A DNA stretch of 64,000 nucleotides. Origin: Pectobacterium brasiliense (GTDB taxonomy: Bacteria > Pseudomonadota > Gammaproteobacteria > Enterobacterales > Enterobacteriaceae). Positions within the stretch are counted from its first letter, which is position 1; every line of letters begins with the position of its first letter. The position numbers and the translations under genes were made by a program. The notes under the pieces were generated by a model. That model searched no databases, had not been told where the DNA came from, and worked only from the letters and a program-made list of their open reading frames with translations. The stretch covers positions 72,267 through 136,266 of the forward strand of contig NZ_JACDSF010000042.1 in NCBI RefSeq assembly GCF_013449685.1. The letters are read 5' to 3'. Shown here in pieces: positions 16,891 through 25,611 of the stretch.

Positions 16891-18306
16891 TTATTCTTCC
16901 GGCGCGTATTCGATCCTGTTTCTACCGCTGGCCTTGGCCTGATAGAGCGCATCGTCTGCTGCCTTTATCAAGCATTCATAATCGGGATGACCGCTATAGA
17001 CAGCGATGCCTGCGCTTATGGTCATTGTAACGCATTCACCGTTTTGAAGATAAATAGGGCGATCCTGGATTTTCTTTCTCAGTCGCTCGATGATGGTGTG
17101 GGCGGCGACTTTAGGCGTTTCAATAAGCACGATCATGAATTCTTCACCGCCGTAACGGAAAACATAGTCGCTGTTCCTCGTGCTCTCATAGAGCACTTCT
17201 GCAATCTTTTTCAGGATACTGTCGCCAGCGGCATGGCCATATGTGTCATTCACGGTTTTAAAATGGTCAATATCAATCATGGCGATGCTGAGCGAGGTGT
17301 TTGAGTGCATTGCCAGCGATATTTCATGTCTAAGAATGGTTGGCAGGAAGCGACGGTTTAACAGAAGGGTCAACGTATCCTTACCGCTTTCCAGTTTTTG
17401 GACTTCGTCAAATAGCGATCCCAGCAGCATATTTATTTTATAAATTTTGCTTCTGACCGTTTTAAGTAGCGGGGCATAATCCTGCTGTGTCAGTAGTGTG
17501 GTAGTACTATGGCCGCGAATGTAGTCATCCGTTTCCGTCATGATTGAGGCGATAGTGCGTATACCCTGAATATTACTGAAACTGGATTTCCCTTTATGGT
17601 TAAACCACAGGCCAAACTCTGAATCCCTCAGATCCTGGATGCTGGAAAGAGGCGTACCAGTGGCAACACTAAAAATAAAGGCATTTTCCCAATTTAGCAG
17701 CGATGCATTTTGACGCTCTCTCTCCATGCTGGCATTTTCCAGAATAGAAAATAGCCGATAGGATTCTTCATTTTTGGCTGCCAGATCGTGCGACTGTGAA
17801 TAGGTTTTGCTCATTATCTCTATGGCAATATCCATAGAGATGGAGGCAAAACGCATGGCATCAAAGCATAGCGTTTTATCCTCTGCCGCCTGTGCGATGT
17901 CTTCATAAAGGTGCCATTTTAAACGCCGGGCTCCACGCTCAACCAGATCGACGGGAATACCAATGCGCGCATGAATCTGACCAATTTTCTTTTGATGATT
18001 AATCAGATCAGCCAGACGATCTCCGGTATTCGTTAAAATATCCACTATCCATTTGCTCATCGAACCATGGAGTCGATCGTGGACTTGCTGGCTGGAAAGA
18101 AACAGGGAAGCCTCTTGATCTTGGAGCATGTAGGAGTAAAACGCGTCAGCAAAGTCGGAGGCTTTCTGATCGGCGAGGGTTCGCAGTAGATTAAAAGATT
18201 TTTGTGAGGTTGTGGCTATCAATTGCATCCATTCTGATGTTATGACTTGATTGTAGTCTGGCTCACCGTTATCTCTCTGTTCATTAACGTTCAATAATTC
18301 GTTCAA
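16891..18306 (-). CDS. dosC: globin-coupled heme sensor diguanylate cyclase (PccGCS/DosC ortholog)
   Basis: A 471-residue oxygen sensor that makes cyclic di-GMP. The globin domain spans about 25-180, with proximal His112 in GQIHARIGIP and distal Tyr57 and Ser82. A middle helical linker follows, then a GGDEF domain from about 310 with active-site GGEEF at 386-390 and inhibitory site RNSD at 377-380. Starting from the TTG at 18306, Tyr57, Ser82 and Arg377 fall at the numbers I recall for Pectobacterium carotovorum PccGCS, which supports this unusual start. Oxygen binding raises cyclase activity in that family and affects motility and virulence. It sits alone, 4.3 kb before flhDC. Confidence 0.93.
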   Translation of the reverse strand: MNELLNVNEQRDNGEPDYNQVITSEWMQLIATTSQKSFNLLRTLADQKASDFADAFYSYMLQDQEASLFLSSQQVHDRLHGSMSKWIVDILTNTGDRLADLINHQKKIGQIHARIGIPVDLVERGARRLKWHLYEDIAQAAEDKTLCFDAMRFASISMDIAIEIMSKTYSQSHDLAAKNEESYRLFSILENASMERERQNASLLNWENAFIFSVATGTPLSSIQDLRDSEFGLWFNHKGKSSFSNIQGIRTIASIMTETDDYIRGHSTTTLLTQQDYAPLLKTVRSKIYKINMLLGSLFDEVQKLESGKDTLTLLLNRRFLPTILRHEISLAMHSNTSLSIAMIDIDHFKTVNDTYGHAAGDSILKKIAEVLYESTRNSDYVFRYGGEEFMIVLIETPKVAAHTIIERLRKKIQDRPIYLQNGECVTMTISAGIAVYSGHPDYECLIKAADDALYQAKASGRNRIEYAPEE

Positions 18307-18515
18307 CTTTTAATCTCTTTTGCGAATATGTCGGATGCACTAGGATAGAAACGATCAATTTTTGCCTGAATAATTGGTATGTAATGACAGAGAGGGTCAA
18401 TATGGCGTTGTTAAAAACAAATAAAATTAATCATTTCATGCAGGTACTATTCCTACTGTAGTCGTAAATGATAATGCTGTTTTTTTGATGTTAGAAGCTA
18501 TTTTGAGATAAATTT

Positions 18516-18719
18516 ATGAAAGTTAATGATCTGGTTACGGTTAAAACTGATGGAAAGACGCGTCGGGAAGGGACGATTCTTGCTGTAGAAACGTTTCAGG
18601 AAGGGATTATGTATTTAGTTGCATTAAAAGATTACCCTGCTGGTATCTGGTTTTTCAATGAGGTTGACAGCAAAGACGGGACGTTTGTTGAGCCAAAGAT
18701 CTTGCCAGAAAAAGAGTAA
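18516..18719 (+). CDS. dsrB: DsrB family small protein
   Basis: A 67-residue protein beginning [20 protein letters not shown] and containing [20 protein letters not shown], nearly the sequence of E. coli DsrB. The protein has a small beta-rich fold and no established function. In E. coli the gene lies near the fliR/rcsA/dsrA segment of a flagellar region; here it is divergent from the globin cyclase gene and next to an MCP gene, without rcsA. Only a weak GAGA precedes the ATG. Confidence 0.92.
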   Translation: MKVNDLVTVKTDGKTRREGTILAVETFQEGIMYLVALKDYPAGIWFFNEVDSKDGTFVEPKILPEKE

Positions 18720-18737
18720 AGGGAAACATACGATATA

Positions 18738-18765
18738 CGAGCATTGTCCGAGTGAACAATGCTCG
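18738..18765. repeat. perfect inverted repeat after dsrB
   Basis: CGAGCATTGT and ACAATGCTCG form a 10-bp stem around an 8-base loop, 18 bases after the dsrB stop and directly before an ERIC-type repeat. There is no T-run. It may end or protect the dsrB transcript. Confidence 0.65.
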
Positions 18766-18769
18766 CTGT

Positions 18770-18868
18770 TATACCCGTCATACTTCACGCTGCATGTGCG
18801 TTGGCTTCTCTTACTCACCCCGGTCACCTACTTGAGTAAGCTTCCGGGGCATGCCATGCGCTTGCTGC
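18770..18868 (+). repeat. ERIC-type intergenic repeat, right end truncated
   Basis: It starts TATACCCGTCATACTTCA and contains TTACTCACCCCGGTCACCTA and GAGTAAGCTTCCGGGG, close matches to the two conserved ERIC core segments (the sites of the common ERIC typing primers). The opposite terminus with TATA is missing; similarity fades about 12 bases from the stop codon of the MCP gene. A fuller copy lies inverted at 29997-30192. Confidence 0.75.
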
Positions 18869-18879
18869 TTTCTCCAGTA

Positions 18880-20601
18880 TTAGAACGTTTCCCAGTTACC
18901 GTTTTCTGTATTAGCCTGGCGGGGCAGGGCGAGTGATGAACGGTCCTTAGCGGCGAGAGCGTTTGGCCGAACAGGAGCTGAATGGCTATTTGATAAATGG
19001 CTGGATAACTTAAATGTCGCAACGGCACGCGTAAGCAATGCTGCTTGCTCTTCCAACGATGCCGCTGCAGCACTGGCTTCCTGCACAAGCGAAGCATTCT
19101 GCTGTGTCACGCTGTCCATTTCTGATATCGCCTGACCGACCTGAGTAATTCCTCGACTTTGTTCGTCAGAAGCAGAAGCAATCTCCCCCATGATGTCGGT
19201 GACGTTAGTAACGGCATCGACGATCTCTTTCATGGTTTGACCTGCGTTATCAACCAGAACAGAGCCACTGCTGACCAGATTTACCGATTCAGAAATCAGC
19301 GTTTCTATCTCTTTTGCGGCTTGTGCACTGCGCTGTGCGAGGCTGCGAACTTCACTTGCTACGACGGCAAAACCGCGACCTTGTTCTCCTGCTCTGGCTG
19401 CTTCAACTGCCGCATTGAGTGCGAGAATATTCGTTTGGAAAGCAATGCTGTTAATAACGCTGGTAATTTCAGATATTTTCTTTGAGCTACCTGAAATACT
19501 GTTCATCGTGTTCACAACGTTTGCAACGATCTCACCGCCTTGTTTGGCCTTTCCTGAAGCATTTGCCGCGAGCTGGCTTGCATGGTGTGCATTTTCTGAG
19601 TTTTGCTTCACGGTTGCGGTTAATTGCTCCATGCTTGCCGCAGTTTGTTCAAGCGCTGAGGCTTGCTGTTCGGTTCGCGAGGAAAGGTCGGTGTTCCCAG
19701 ATGAAATCTCCGTAGAACCTTGATAAATAGAGTCTGCGCTTTCCCGAACGGTAGTGACGGTAGTGACCAGAGAAGACTGCATTTGTTGAACGTTGCTGGC
19801 TAGCGTGCCAATTTCATTCCTGCCATAACGGTCCGATAGTTGAGTCAAATCACCTTGCGCAATACGCTGAATTCTCAGGACCAATTGATTGATTGGTTTG
19901 ATGAGGATACTGCGCAGCAGGAAGAACGTTAGAAGCGTTAAAATGGTAGCCAGCGCAAAGCTGCCACCCATCAACGAATATCCAAGCAGTGCGTTTTTAT
20001 GCGCGGTTTCGTTTAAGTCTTTCGCTCTTTGCGTGCGGTAAGCGACAGCCTCTAGCAAAAATTTATTATAGGCTAAATCTAGAACCCGAGTTTCTTCGGA
20101 TTCGAGAGTGATAACCTCTTCAAATAGCCCTTGTTTTGCTGCAGTGAGCATCAGCATAATGCCTTGATTGACATAAGCATCATAGGATTTACGCAGATCG
20201 CCGTCCAACGCTATATCTTGAGGTGTTTTAATCGTGCGTTGTTCATAGACGAGAAAGGCTTTTTTTGATTGTTCCAGACGCTGCTCAGCCTGTTTCAGGT
20301 TGTCATTGAAGACCTGAGAGTCGCCAATACGAGCTGCCGCTGCGGCCTGAATGAGCAGCAGACGTGCAGTGCGAAGGTGGTTGGAACTGTTTGAGATCCC
20401 CATTCGGGTGTCGATTTCTTGTGTGACGTCGTCTAATGACTGATTGCTGCTTTGTAGAAAATAGCTGGATGTGCCGATAGATGCTGCAAATAACAGCATG
20501 ATACCACCCAGAATAATGATGAATAAGGGAACTAGCCGTAAATTGCTCAGCATGCTGGCCTCGGCGTGCTGCTCAGACCTTGACGTTATTTTCATATCCA
20601 T
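18880..20601 (-). CDS. methyl-accepting chemotaxis protein
   Basis: A 573-residue transmembrane receptor. The first membrane segment is [20 protein letters not shown], the periplasmic part (about 55-210) looks like a four-helix bundle, the second segment is near 213-233, then a HAMP domain and a long signalling helix with the conserved tip [20 protein letters not shown]. The C-terminus is NWETF, the tether for CheR and CheB, so it can act as a major receptor. The serine or aspartate binding arginines of Tsr/Tar are not evident; the ligand is unknown. A truncated ERIC-type repeat ends just beyond its stop. Confidence 0.93.
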   Translation of the reverse strand: MDMKITSRSEQHAEASMLSNLRLVPLFIIILGGIMLLFAASIGTSSYFLQSSNQSLDDVTQEIDTRMGISNSSNHLRTARLLLIQAAAAARIGDSQVFNDNLKQAEQRLEQSKKAFLVYEQRTIKTPQDIALDGDLRKSYDAYVNQGIMLMLTAAKQGLFEEVITLESEETRVLDLAYNKFLLEAVAYRTQRAKDLNETAHKNALLGYSLMGGSFALATILTLLTFFLLRSILIKPINQLVLRIQRIAQGDLTQLSDRYGRNEIGTLASNVQQMQSSLVTTVTTVRESADSIYQGSTEISSGNTDLSSRTEQQASALEQTAASMEQLTATVKQNSENAHHASQLAANASGKAKQGGEIVANVVNTMNSISGSSKKISEITSVINSIAFQTNILALNAAVEAARAGEQGRGFAVVASEVRSLAQRSAQAAKEIETLISESVNLVSSGSVLVDNAGQTMKEIVDAVTNVTDIMGEIASASDEQSRGITQVGQAISEMDSVTQQNASLVQEASAAAASLEEQAALLTRAVATFKLSSHLSNSHSAPVRPNALAAKDRSSLALPRQANTENGNWETF

Positions 20602-20903
20602 TCGCTCATTCTCAGGAGTTTATGATTTACCATGCCACTCGCTGCGGCATTGGCGTTTAGGTTTTAGTGTCTACATTAATGACAATTCATTAGCTAAACA
20701 ACCAATGTAAAAGATAATCGGCTCATATTGGGAAACCTTAATCAAATTCGATGCGATCCGGATCACGTTTTTAACGCTTTAAAAAGAAAAGAGAAATACG
20801 TGATGAGAAATCATACAGCTTGAGAATAAAGAGTCTACCCCCTAACTTTATTTGTTTGAGGTTCAACGCTATTATGGCAAATCTATCTTCGGAGGGGTTT
20901 TTT

Positions 20904-21836
20904 TTGGAAAAGCGCACGCATTTTTTTTCTGATAAAAAAGTTGTTTTTTTTATCGCCACATTATGTTGTTTGCTCTGGGGAAGTGCTTATCCGGCAATTA
21001 AAAATGGCTATGAGCTGTTTCACATTGCAGATAATGATATTCCTGGGAAACTCGTTTTTGCGGGCTACCGGTTCACGTTCGCTGGGCTGTTGCTTTTGAT
21101 ACTTGCTGTGTTAACCGGACGTTCCATCGGGCGATTTCAGCGTGGGCAGTTAGTTCAGTTGACCACATTGGGAATATTCCAGACATCGTTGCAATATGTT
21201 TTTTTCTACATTGGTCTGGCATACACTACCGGCGTTAAAGGTTCGATCATGAATGCAACCAGTACTTTTTTCAGCGTACTGCTTGCTCATTATTTATACC
21301 AAAATGATAAATTAAATATCAACAAGCTAATTGGTTGTATATTAGGTTTTGCTGGTGTAATGGTTGTTAATATCAACAGTAACGGAATGAATATTGATTT
21401 TACGCTGTTAGGTGATGGGTTCGTTGTTATTGCTGCATTTATTTTGTCTGCATCTACTATATATGGTAAGCGTATATCACAAACGATGGATCCAACCGTT
21501 ATGACCGGTTACCAACTGGCGATTGGCGGGATCATTTTAACGATATCAGGGTACTGTTCTGGCGGGACACTCATCATACCTGATTGGAAAGCTGTACTGA
21601 TGCTAGGCTACCTGATTTTGCTTTCTTCCGTCGCTTTTTCATTATGGAGCCAATTGCTGAAATATAATCGGGTCGGTATGGTTGCACCATTCAATTTCCT
21701 TATCCCAGTTTCTGGTACGTTGTTGTCAGCACTGTTTCTGAACGAAAGCATTCTGGAGTGGAAATATTTCTTTGCACTGGTCCTGGTTTGCTCAGGTATT
21801 TGGTTGGTTAATCGAATTGTTAAAAGCGATCGGTAA
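20904..21836 (+). CDS. EamA/DMT-family membrane transporter
   Basis: A 310-residue protein with about ten membrane segments in two EamA repeats (first from FFIATLCCLLWGSAYPAIKN, second from GFVVIAAFILSASTIYGK). The family exports metabolites or small drugs. I favour the TTG at 20904 because GGAGG lies 8 bases upstream and the first membrane segment then begins near residue 12, as is usual. The in-frame ATG at 20874 (only GAGG, 13 bases away) would add 10 residues and is the main alternative. The gene stands alone before the flhDC leader. Substrate unknown. Confidence 0.88.
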   Translation: MEKRTHFFSDKKVVFFIATLCCLLWGSAYPAIKNGYELFHIADNDIPGKLVFAGYRFTFAGLLLLILAVLTGRSIGRFQRGQLVQLTTLGIFQTSLQYVFFYIGLAYTTGVKGSIMNATSTFFSVLLAHYLYQNDKLNINKLIGCILGFAGVMVVNINSNGMNIDFTLLGDGFVVIAAFILSASTIYGKRISQTMDPTVMTGYQLAIGGIILTISGYCSGGTLIIPDWKAVLMLGYLILLSSVAFSLWSQLLKYNRVGMVAPFNFLIPVSGTLLSALFLNESILEWKYFFALVLVCSGIWLVNRIVKSDR

Positions 21837-22576
21837 ATGCCTTTGTACCCAGATTACCTATTTCCTGAAGTACTGCCTGGATAGCCATTAATTTCTTTAT
21901 TATCAATACAATAATCTCTTTTAGGCGAAATCGGTATGTTTTTTGTCGTTGCGGTTGTGTCCCTGCAGAGGGGAGCGAAATGTTGTTTCCTAATATGTGA
22001 TTAAGCGTTTTTTGGGTAAAAAGTGTAAATTTTTCATGAAAGGTATAAACTTACATAACGGAGTGTGTTCTGGGCGCAAGGGATTTTTTGTATATCTATC
22101 ATTTATATAGCAAGCAAATTGTTTCTTTTTTATTATTTTTCATGCTCTTTTTTGTAACGTTTAGTGTGCGATTTTGGCGAAAAAATAGACATAAAAGTGA
22201 TCTGACCAGACAGAATTTAGTCCATAATGCTTTCATTTTTGTGATTGGTATCACATAATAGCCAAAATTATTATTACGTTGCGTTGTATGTGCTATGGAT
22301 TAGACGGTACAGTTGCGCTGTTTTAGGATTAATCCTATGCTTTAGCTGAAGCGAGTCTTAAGTGTGGAACTAACAAAGCAACGGATGAACGGATCCTCCG
22401 CGTGAAGCGTAAAGTTGGCAAGTAACGATTGCCCGAATAATAAATGATAAAGTAGTAACTTGCAGTACCTGGCAACGATAGTTTTTTATGCCATCAATGG
22501 AGAGTGATTTTCGAACTGGGCGATATGGTCTATCACCTAACTTATGTTTTAAACATAGCCTGTCGGGATGGGAAAT
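21837..22576 (+). promoter_or_regulatory. flhDC upstream region and long leader
   Basis: These 740 bases hold no gene. The left half is AT-rich without features I can name. A CRP-type site lies at 22240-22255, about 320 bases before flhD, so with the usual geometry transcription would start near 22320 and leave a leader of roughly 250 bases. The leader has several GGA triplets (for example ACGGAT twice near 22381-22396, TGGAGA near 22499, GGGATGGGA before the start), possible RsmA/CsrA contact points. Promoter position is inferred. Confidence 0.6.
22240..22255 (+). promoter_or_regulatory. CRP (cAMP receptor protein) binding site upstream of flhDC
   Basis: TGTGATTGGTATCACA has both perfect half-sites TGTGA and TCACA with a 6-base spacer, preceded by T-rich and followed by TAATA sequence. 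CRP activation of flhDC is established in E. coli, so catabolite control of motility is expected here too. Confidence 0.85.
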
Positions 22577-22927
22577 ATGGGTACCTCTGAATTACTCAAA
22601 CACATTTATGACATTAATCTGTCTTATTTGTTACTGGCGCAACGCTTAATTAATGATGAAAAAGCTTCTGCGATGTTTCGTCTTGGAATTAATGCCGAGA
22701 TGGCAGATATCTTGATGCAACTGAGTTTACCGCAGATGGTGAAATTGGCAGAAACTAACCAGCTGATATGCCATTTTCGTTTTAACGATCACAATACAAT
22801 CAAAGTCTTGACTCAGGAATCACGCGTGGATGATTTACAACAAATTCATACGGGAATTTTGTTGTCGAGTAACTTATTACAACAGTTAACTTCGAAAGAA
22901 GAAAACCTGCCTAAGAAAAGGGCATAA
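22577..22927 (+). CDS. flhD: flagellar master regulator subunit FlhD
   Basis: A 116-residue protein, [20 protein letters not shown] onward, nearly identical to E. coli FlhD through [13 protein letters not shown] and [13 protein letters not shown] and ending KKRA. It forms FlhD4C2 with FlhC, the activator of early flagellar operons. I chose the second in-frame ATG (22577): it gives exactly the E. coli length and follows GGGA, whereas the ATG at 22568 adds three residues and has no room for a ribosome site. flhC follows after 3 bases. Confidence 0.97.
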   Translation: MGTSELLKHIYDINLSYLLLAQRLINDEKASAMFRLGINAEMADILMQLSLPQMVKLAETNQLICHFRFNDHNTIKVLTQESRVDDLQQIHTGILLSSNLLQQLTSKEENLPKKRA

Positions 22928-22930
22928 GTA

Positions 22931-23509
22931 ATGGCGGAGAAAAGTATTGTTCAGGAGGCGAAAGACATCCAATTGGCGATGGAGCTCATTTCGCTCGGTG
23001 CTCGTTTACAGATGCTGGAAAGTGAAACACAGTTAAGTCGCGGGCGTTTGATTAAACTGTACAAAGAACTTAGAGGAAGTCCGCCACCCAAGGGAATGCT
23101 ACCTTTTTCAACGGATTGGTTTATGACCTGGGAACAGAATATTCATTCATCAATGTTCTACAACGCTTACAGTTTTTTAATCAAGAATGGGCAGTGCAGC
23201 GGTGTTGAAGCGGTTATTAAATCTTATCGACTTTACTTGGAGCAGTGTGCGCCGCAGAGCGATTCTCCACTGCTGGCATTGACGCGGGCTTGGACCTTAG
23301 TCCGTTTTGTTGACAGTGGTATGCTGCAACTATCGTCATGTAATTGCTGCAAAGGGATGTTCATTACTCACGCTCATCAGCCTAAAAACAGTTTTGTCTG
23401 TAGTTTGTGCCAACCCCCTTCCAGAGCGGTAAAAAGGCGTAAACTTTCGCAAAATCTTGCCGATATAATACCTCAACTGCTGGATGAACAGGTAAAACAC
23501 GCAGTCTGA
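22931..23509 (+). CDS. flhC: flagellar master regulator subunit FlhC
   Basis: A 192-residue DNA-binding partner of FlhD. The zinc site is visible as CNCCKGMF with a second pair in CSLC near residues 138-160, as in the E. coli structure. The N-terminus ([20 protein letters not shown]) and [17 protein letters not shown] segment match the family. It begins 3 bases after flhD and is co-transcribed with it. A hairpin follows before motA. Confidence 0.97.
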   Translation: MAEKSIVQEAKDIQLAMELISLGARLQMLESETQLSRGRLIKLYKELRGSPPPKGMLPFSTDWFMTWEQNIHSSMFYNAYSFLIKNGQCSGVEAVIKSYRLYLEQCAPQSDSPLLALTRAWTLVRFVDSGMLQLSSCNCCKGMFITHAHQPKNSFVCSLCQPPSRAVKRRKLSQNLADIIPQLLDEQVKHAV

Positions 23510-23526
23510 GCCTGTAGCGATTTGTG

Positions 23527-23563
23527 AATCTATCACTGTTGGTTGCGAAAGCGGTGATAGATT
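23527..23563. terminator. hairpin between flhC and motA, possible weak terminator
   Basis: AATCTATCAC and GTGATAGATT form a 10-bp perfect stem with a 17-base loop, followed by TTCTTCCTC. The pyrimidine tract is weak, so it may only attenuate flhDC transcription. No sigma-28 promoter match was found in the remaining bases before motA. Confidence 0.55.
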
Positions 23564-23644
23564 TCTTCCTCTAAAACGTCTTGGCTACGGCTCCGCAGTT
23601 TTATCTCTCTTTCTGCCCACCCTTTTTTATTATAAGGATTTCTT

Positions 23645-24532
23645 GTGCTGGTTATATTGGGTTATGTCGTAATTGTGGCCTCGGTACTCGGCGGTTATCT
23701 CATGGTCGGTGGGGCCTTGGGTGCGCTTTATCAACCTTCGGAGCTGCTGATTATCGGCGGTGCTGCGGTAGGTGCTTTCATTGTTGGTAATAATGGAAAG
23801 GCGATAAAAGCAACACTACGTGCACTACCTCTTTTGGTCAAAGGCTCTAAGTATAATAAAGCATTGTATATGGACCTCATGGCTTTACTCTTCCGTGTGA
23901 TGGCCAAATCTCGTCAACAAGGTATGCTTTCTCTGGAATTTGATATTGATAACCCTCGTGAGAGTGAAATCTTCTCAAGCTATCCGAATATTCTTTCTGA
24001 CAACAATGTGGTTGAATTTATTACCGATTATTTGCGCTTGATGGTCAGCGGTAACATGAATGCGTTTGAGATTGAAACGCTGATGGATGAAGAGATCGAA
24101 ACGATTGAGCATGAAAGTGAAATACCTGCATCCAGTTTGACGATGATGGGTGACGGTCTTCCTGCATTTGGTATCGTTGCTGCCGTCATGGGGGTTGTTC
24201 ACTCGCTGGCCTACGTTGACCGGCCTGCGGCTGAGTTAGGGATGATGATCGCTCACGCTATGGTGGGTACCTTCCTAGGGATTTTGCTTGCTTACGGTTT
24301 TGTCTCCCCATTAGCCGCATTGCTGCGCCAAAAAAATGCAGAAAAAGTCAAAGTATTACAGTGCATTAAAGTCACTTTACTGTCGAGCCTTAATGGCTAC
24401 GCTCCGCAAATTGCCGTTGAATTTGGTCGTAAAACACTGTACTCAACAGAGCGTCCTTCCTTTACCGAATTGGAAGAGCACATTCGTCGTGTGAAATCGC
24501 CGACTCAGCCTGCGTCGGACAGTAACGCATGA
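23645..24532 (+). CDS. motA: flagellar stator protein MotA
   Basis: A 295-residue membrane protein with four hydrophobic segments (first [17 protein letters not shown], second near 34-50, third and fourth near 170-225) and the large cytoplasmic loop that contacts FliG. PDRP-like residues are seen as the Pro in [11 protein letters not shown] and [10 protein letters not shown] segments. The GTG start with AAGGA upstream matches E. coli motA, which also uses GTG. The stop overlaps motB by four bases (ATGA). MotA with MotB forms the proton-driven stator. Confidence 0.97.
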   Translation: MLVILGYVVIVASVLGGYLMVGGALGALYQPSELLIIGGAAVGAFIVGNNGKAIKATLRALPLLVKGSKYNKALYMDLMALLFRVMAKSRQQGMLSLEFDIDNPRESEIFSSYPNILSDNNVVEFITDYLRLMVSGNMNAFEIETLMDEEIETIEHESEIPASSLTMMGDGLPAFGIVAAVMGVVHSLAYVDRPAAELGMMIAHAMVGTFLGILLAYGFVSPLAALLRQKNAEKVKVLQCIKVTLLSSLNGYAPQIAVEFGRKTLYSTERPSFTELEEHIRRVKSPTQPASDSNA

Positions 24533-25584
24533 AACATCAGCATCCCATTATTCGCAAAAAGCGTAAGTCTGGGCATGGGGGTCACCATGGTGGCTCCTGG
24601 AAGATTGCCTACGCTGACTTCATGACAGCAATGATGGCATTGTTTCTTGTAATGTGGCTTATTGCCATTTCTACGCCAATGCAACTGGCGCAAATCGCAG
24701 AGTATTTTCGTACCCCGTTAAAGGTTGCATTAACTTCGGGTCCTAAATCAAGCGACAGTTCCAGTCCCATCCCAGGTGGAGGGAATGACCCCACTCAGCA
24801 AGATGGTGAAGTGAAAAAAGTCATCAAAACGGATAACGTGGAAAAGAAGTTGGATGAGGCAAGGCTCAATAAATTGCGTGAACGTTTGGATCAGTTAATT
24901 GAGGCTGACCCTCGATTACGAGCACTCCGCCCACATCTGTTAATTGAAATGATTGATCAAGGGTTACGCATCCAAATTATCGATAGTCAAAATCGCCCCA
25001 TGTTTAAAACTGGGAGTGCACAGGTTGAGCCCTATATGCGAGATATCCTGCGTGCGATAGCCCCTATCTTGAACGATTTCCCGAATAAGTTGAGTATATC
25101 AGGCCATACTGATGATGTTCAGTATACGACGGGGGAACGTGGTTATAGTAACTGGGAATTGTCCGCGGATCGTGCTAATGCATCACGTCGAGAGCTTATT
25201 TTTGGGGGCTTGTCTGATGGAAAAGTTTTGCGCGTTGTGGGTATGGCTGCGACAATGCACCTAAAACAGGCGGTAAGTGGGAATGATGCGATTAACCGGC
25301 GTATCAGTTTGTTGGTATTGAGCAGACAAGCTCAAAAGGATATTGAAGAAGAAAATGCAGAAAGTTCTGCTGTAAATATAGACAAGGTGGAAAATTTACA
25401 AAATATGGAGTTGAATAAGCCTAAACCTACCACTCCGGCTGCCGAAAATAGTGATAACAACAATATGAGTGGAAGTGGTGGGGCATCGCCACAACCAACT
25501 AATGGCGTTTCTGCTCCAGAGCGTCAGCAGCCAACCACTGCGTTGCCTGCTGCGCCTGATAGCCAGGCGACGCCTTCTAAATAA
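24529..25584 (+). CDS. motB: flagellar stator protein MotB
   Basis: A 351-residue protein with one membrane segment ([20 protein letters not shown]) holding Asp30, equivalent to the proton-carrying Asp32 of E. coli. Next comes the plug region and a C-terminal OmpA-like peptidoglycan-binding domain (ISGHTDD near 190, [16 protein letters not shown]). The tail after residue 280 is Asn, Pro and Thr rich and probably disordered. It is translationally coupled to motA and followed by cheA. Confidence 0.97.
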   Translation: MKHQHPIIRKKRKSGHGGHHGGSWKIAYADFMTAMMALFLVMWLIAISTPMQLAQIAEYFRTPLKVALTSGPKSSDSSSPIPGGGNDPTQQDGEVKKVIKTDNVEKKLDEARLNKLRERLDQLIEADPRLRALRPHLLIEMIDQGLRIQIIDSQNRPMFKTGSAQVEPYMRDILRAIAPILNDFPNKLSISGHTDDVQYTTGERGYSNWELSADRANASRRELIFGGLSDGKVLRVVGMAATMHLKQAVSGNDAINRRISLLVLSRQAQKDIEEENAESSAVNIDKVENLQNMELNKPKPTTPAAENSDNNNMSGSGGASPQPTNGVSAPERQQPTTALPAAPDSQATPSK

Positions 25585-25611
25585 GCCGCGATTCACAGCA
25601 GAGGTGACCAC

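Noticed and set aside
20620..20680. A sigma-28 promoter before the MCP gene at 20601
   Set aside because: TAAAACCT followed by GCCGCAGC has the wrong spacing and only half of the -10 bases.
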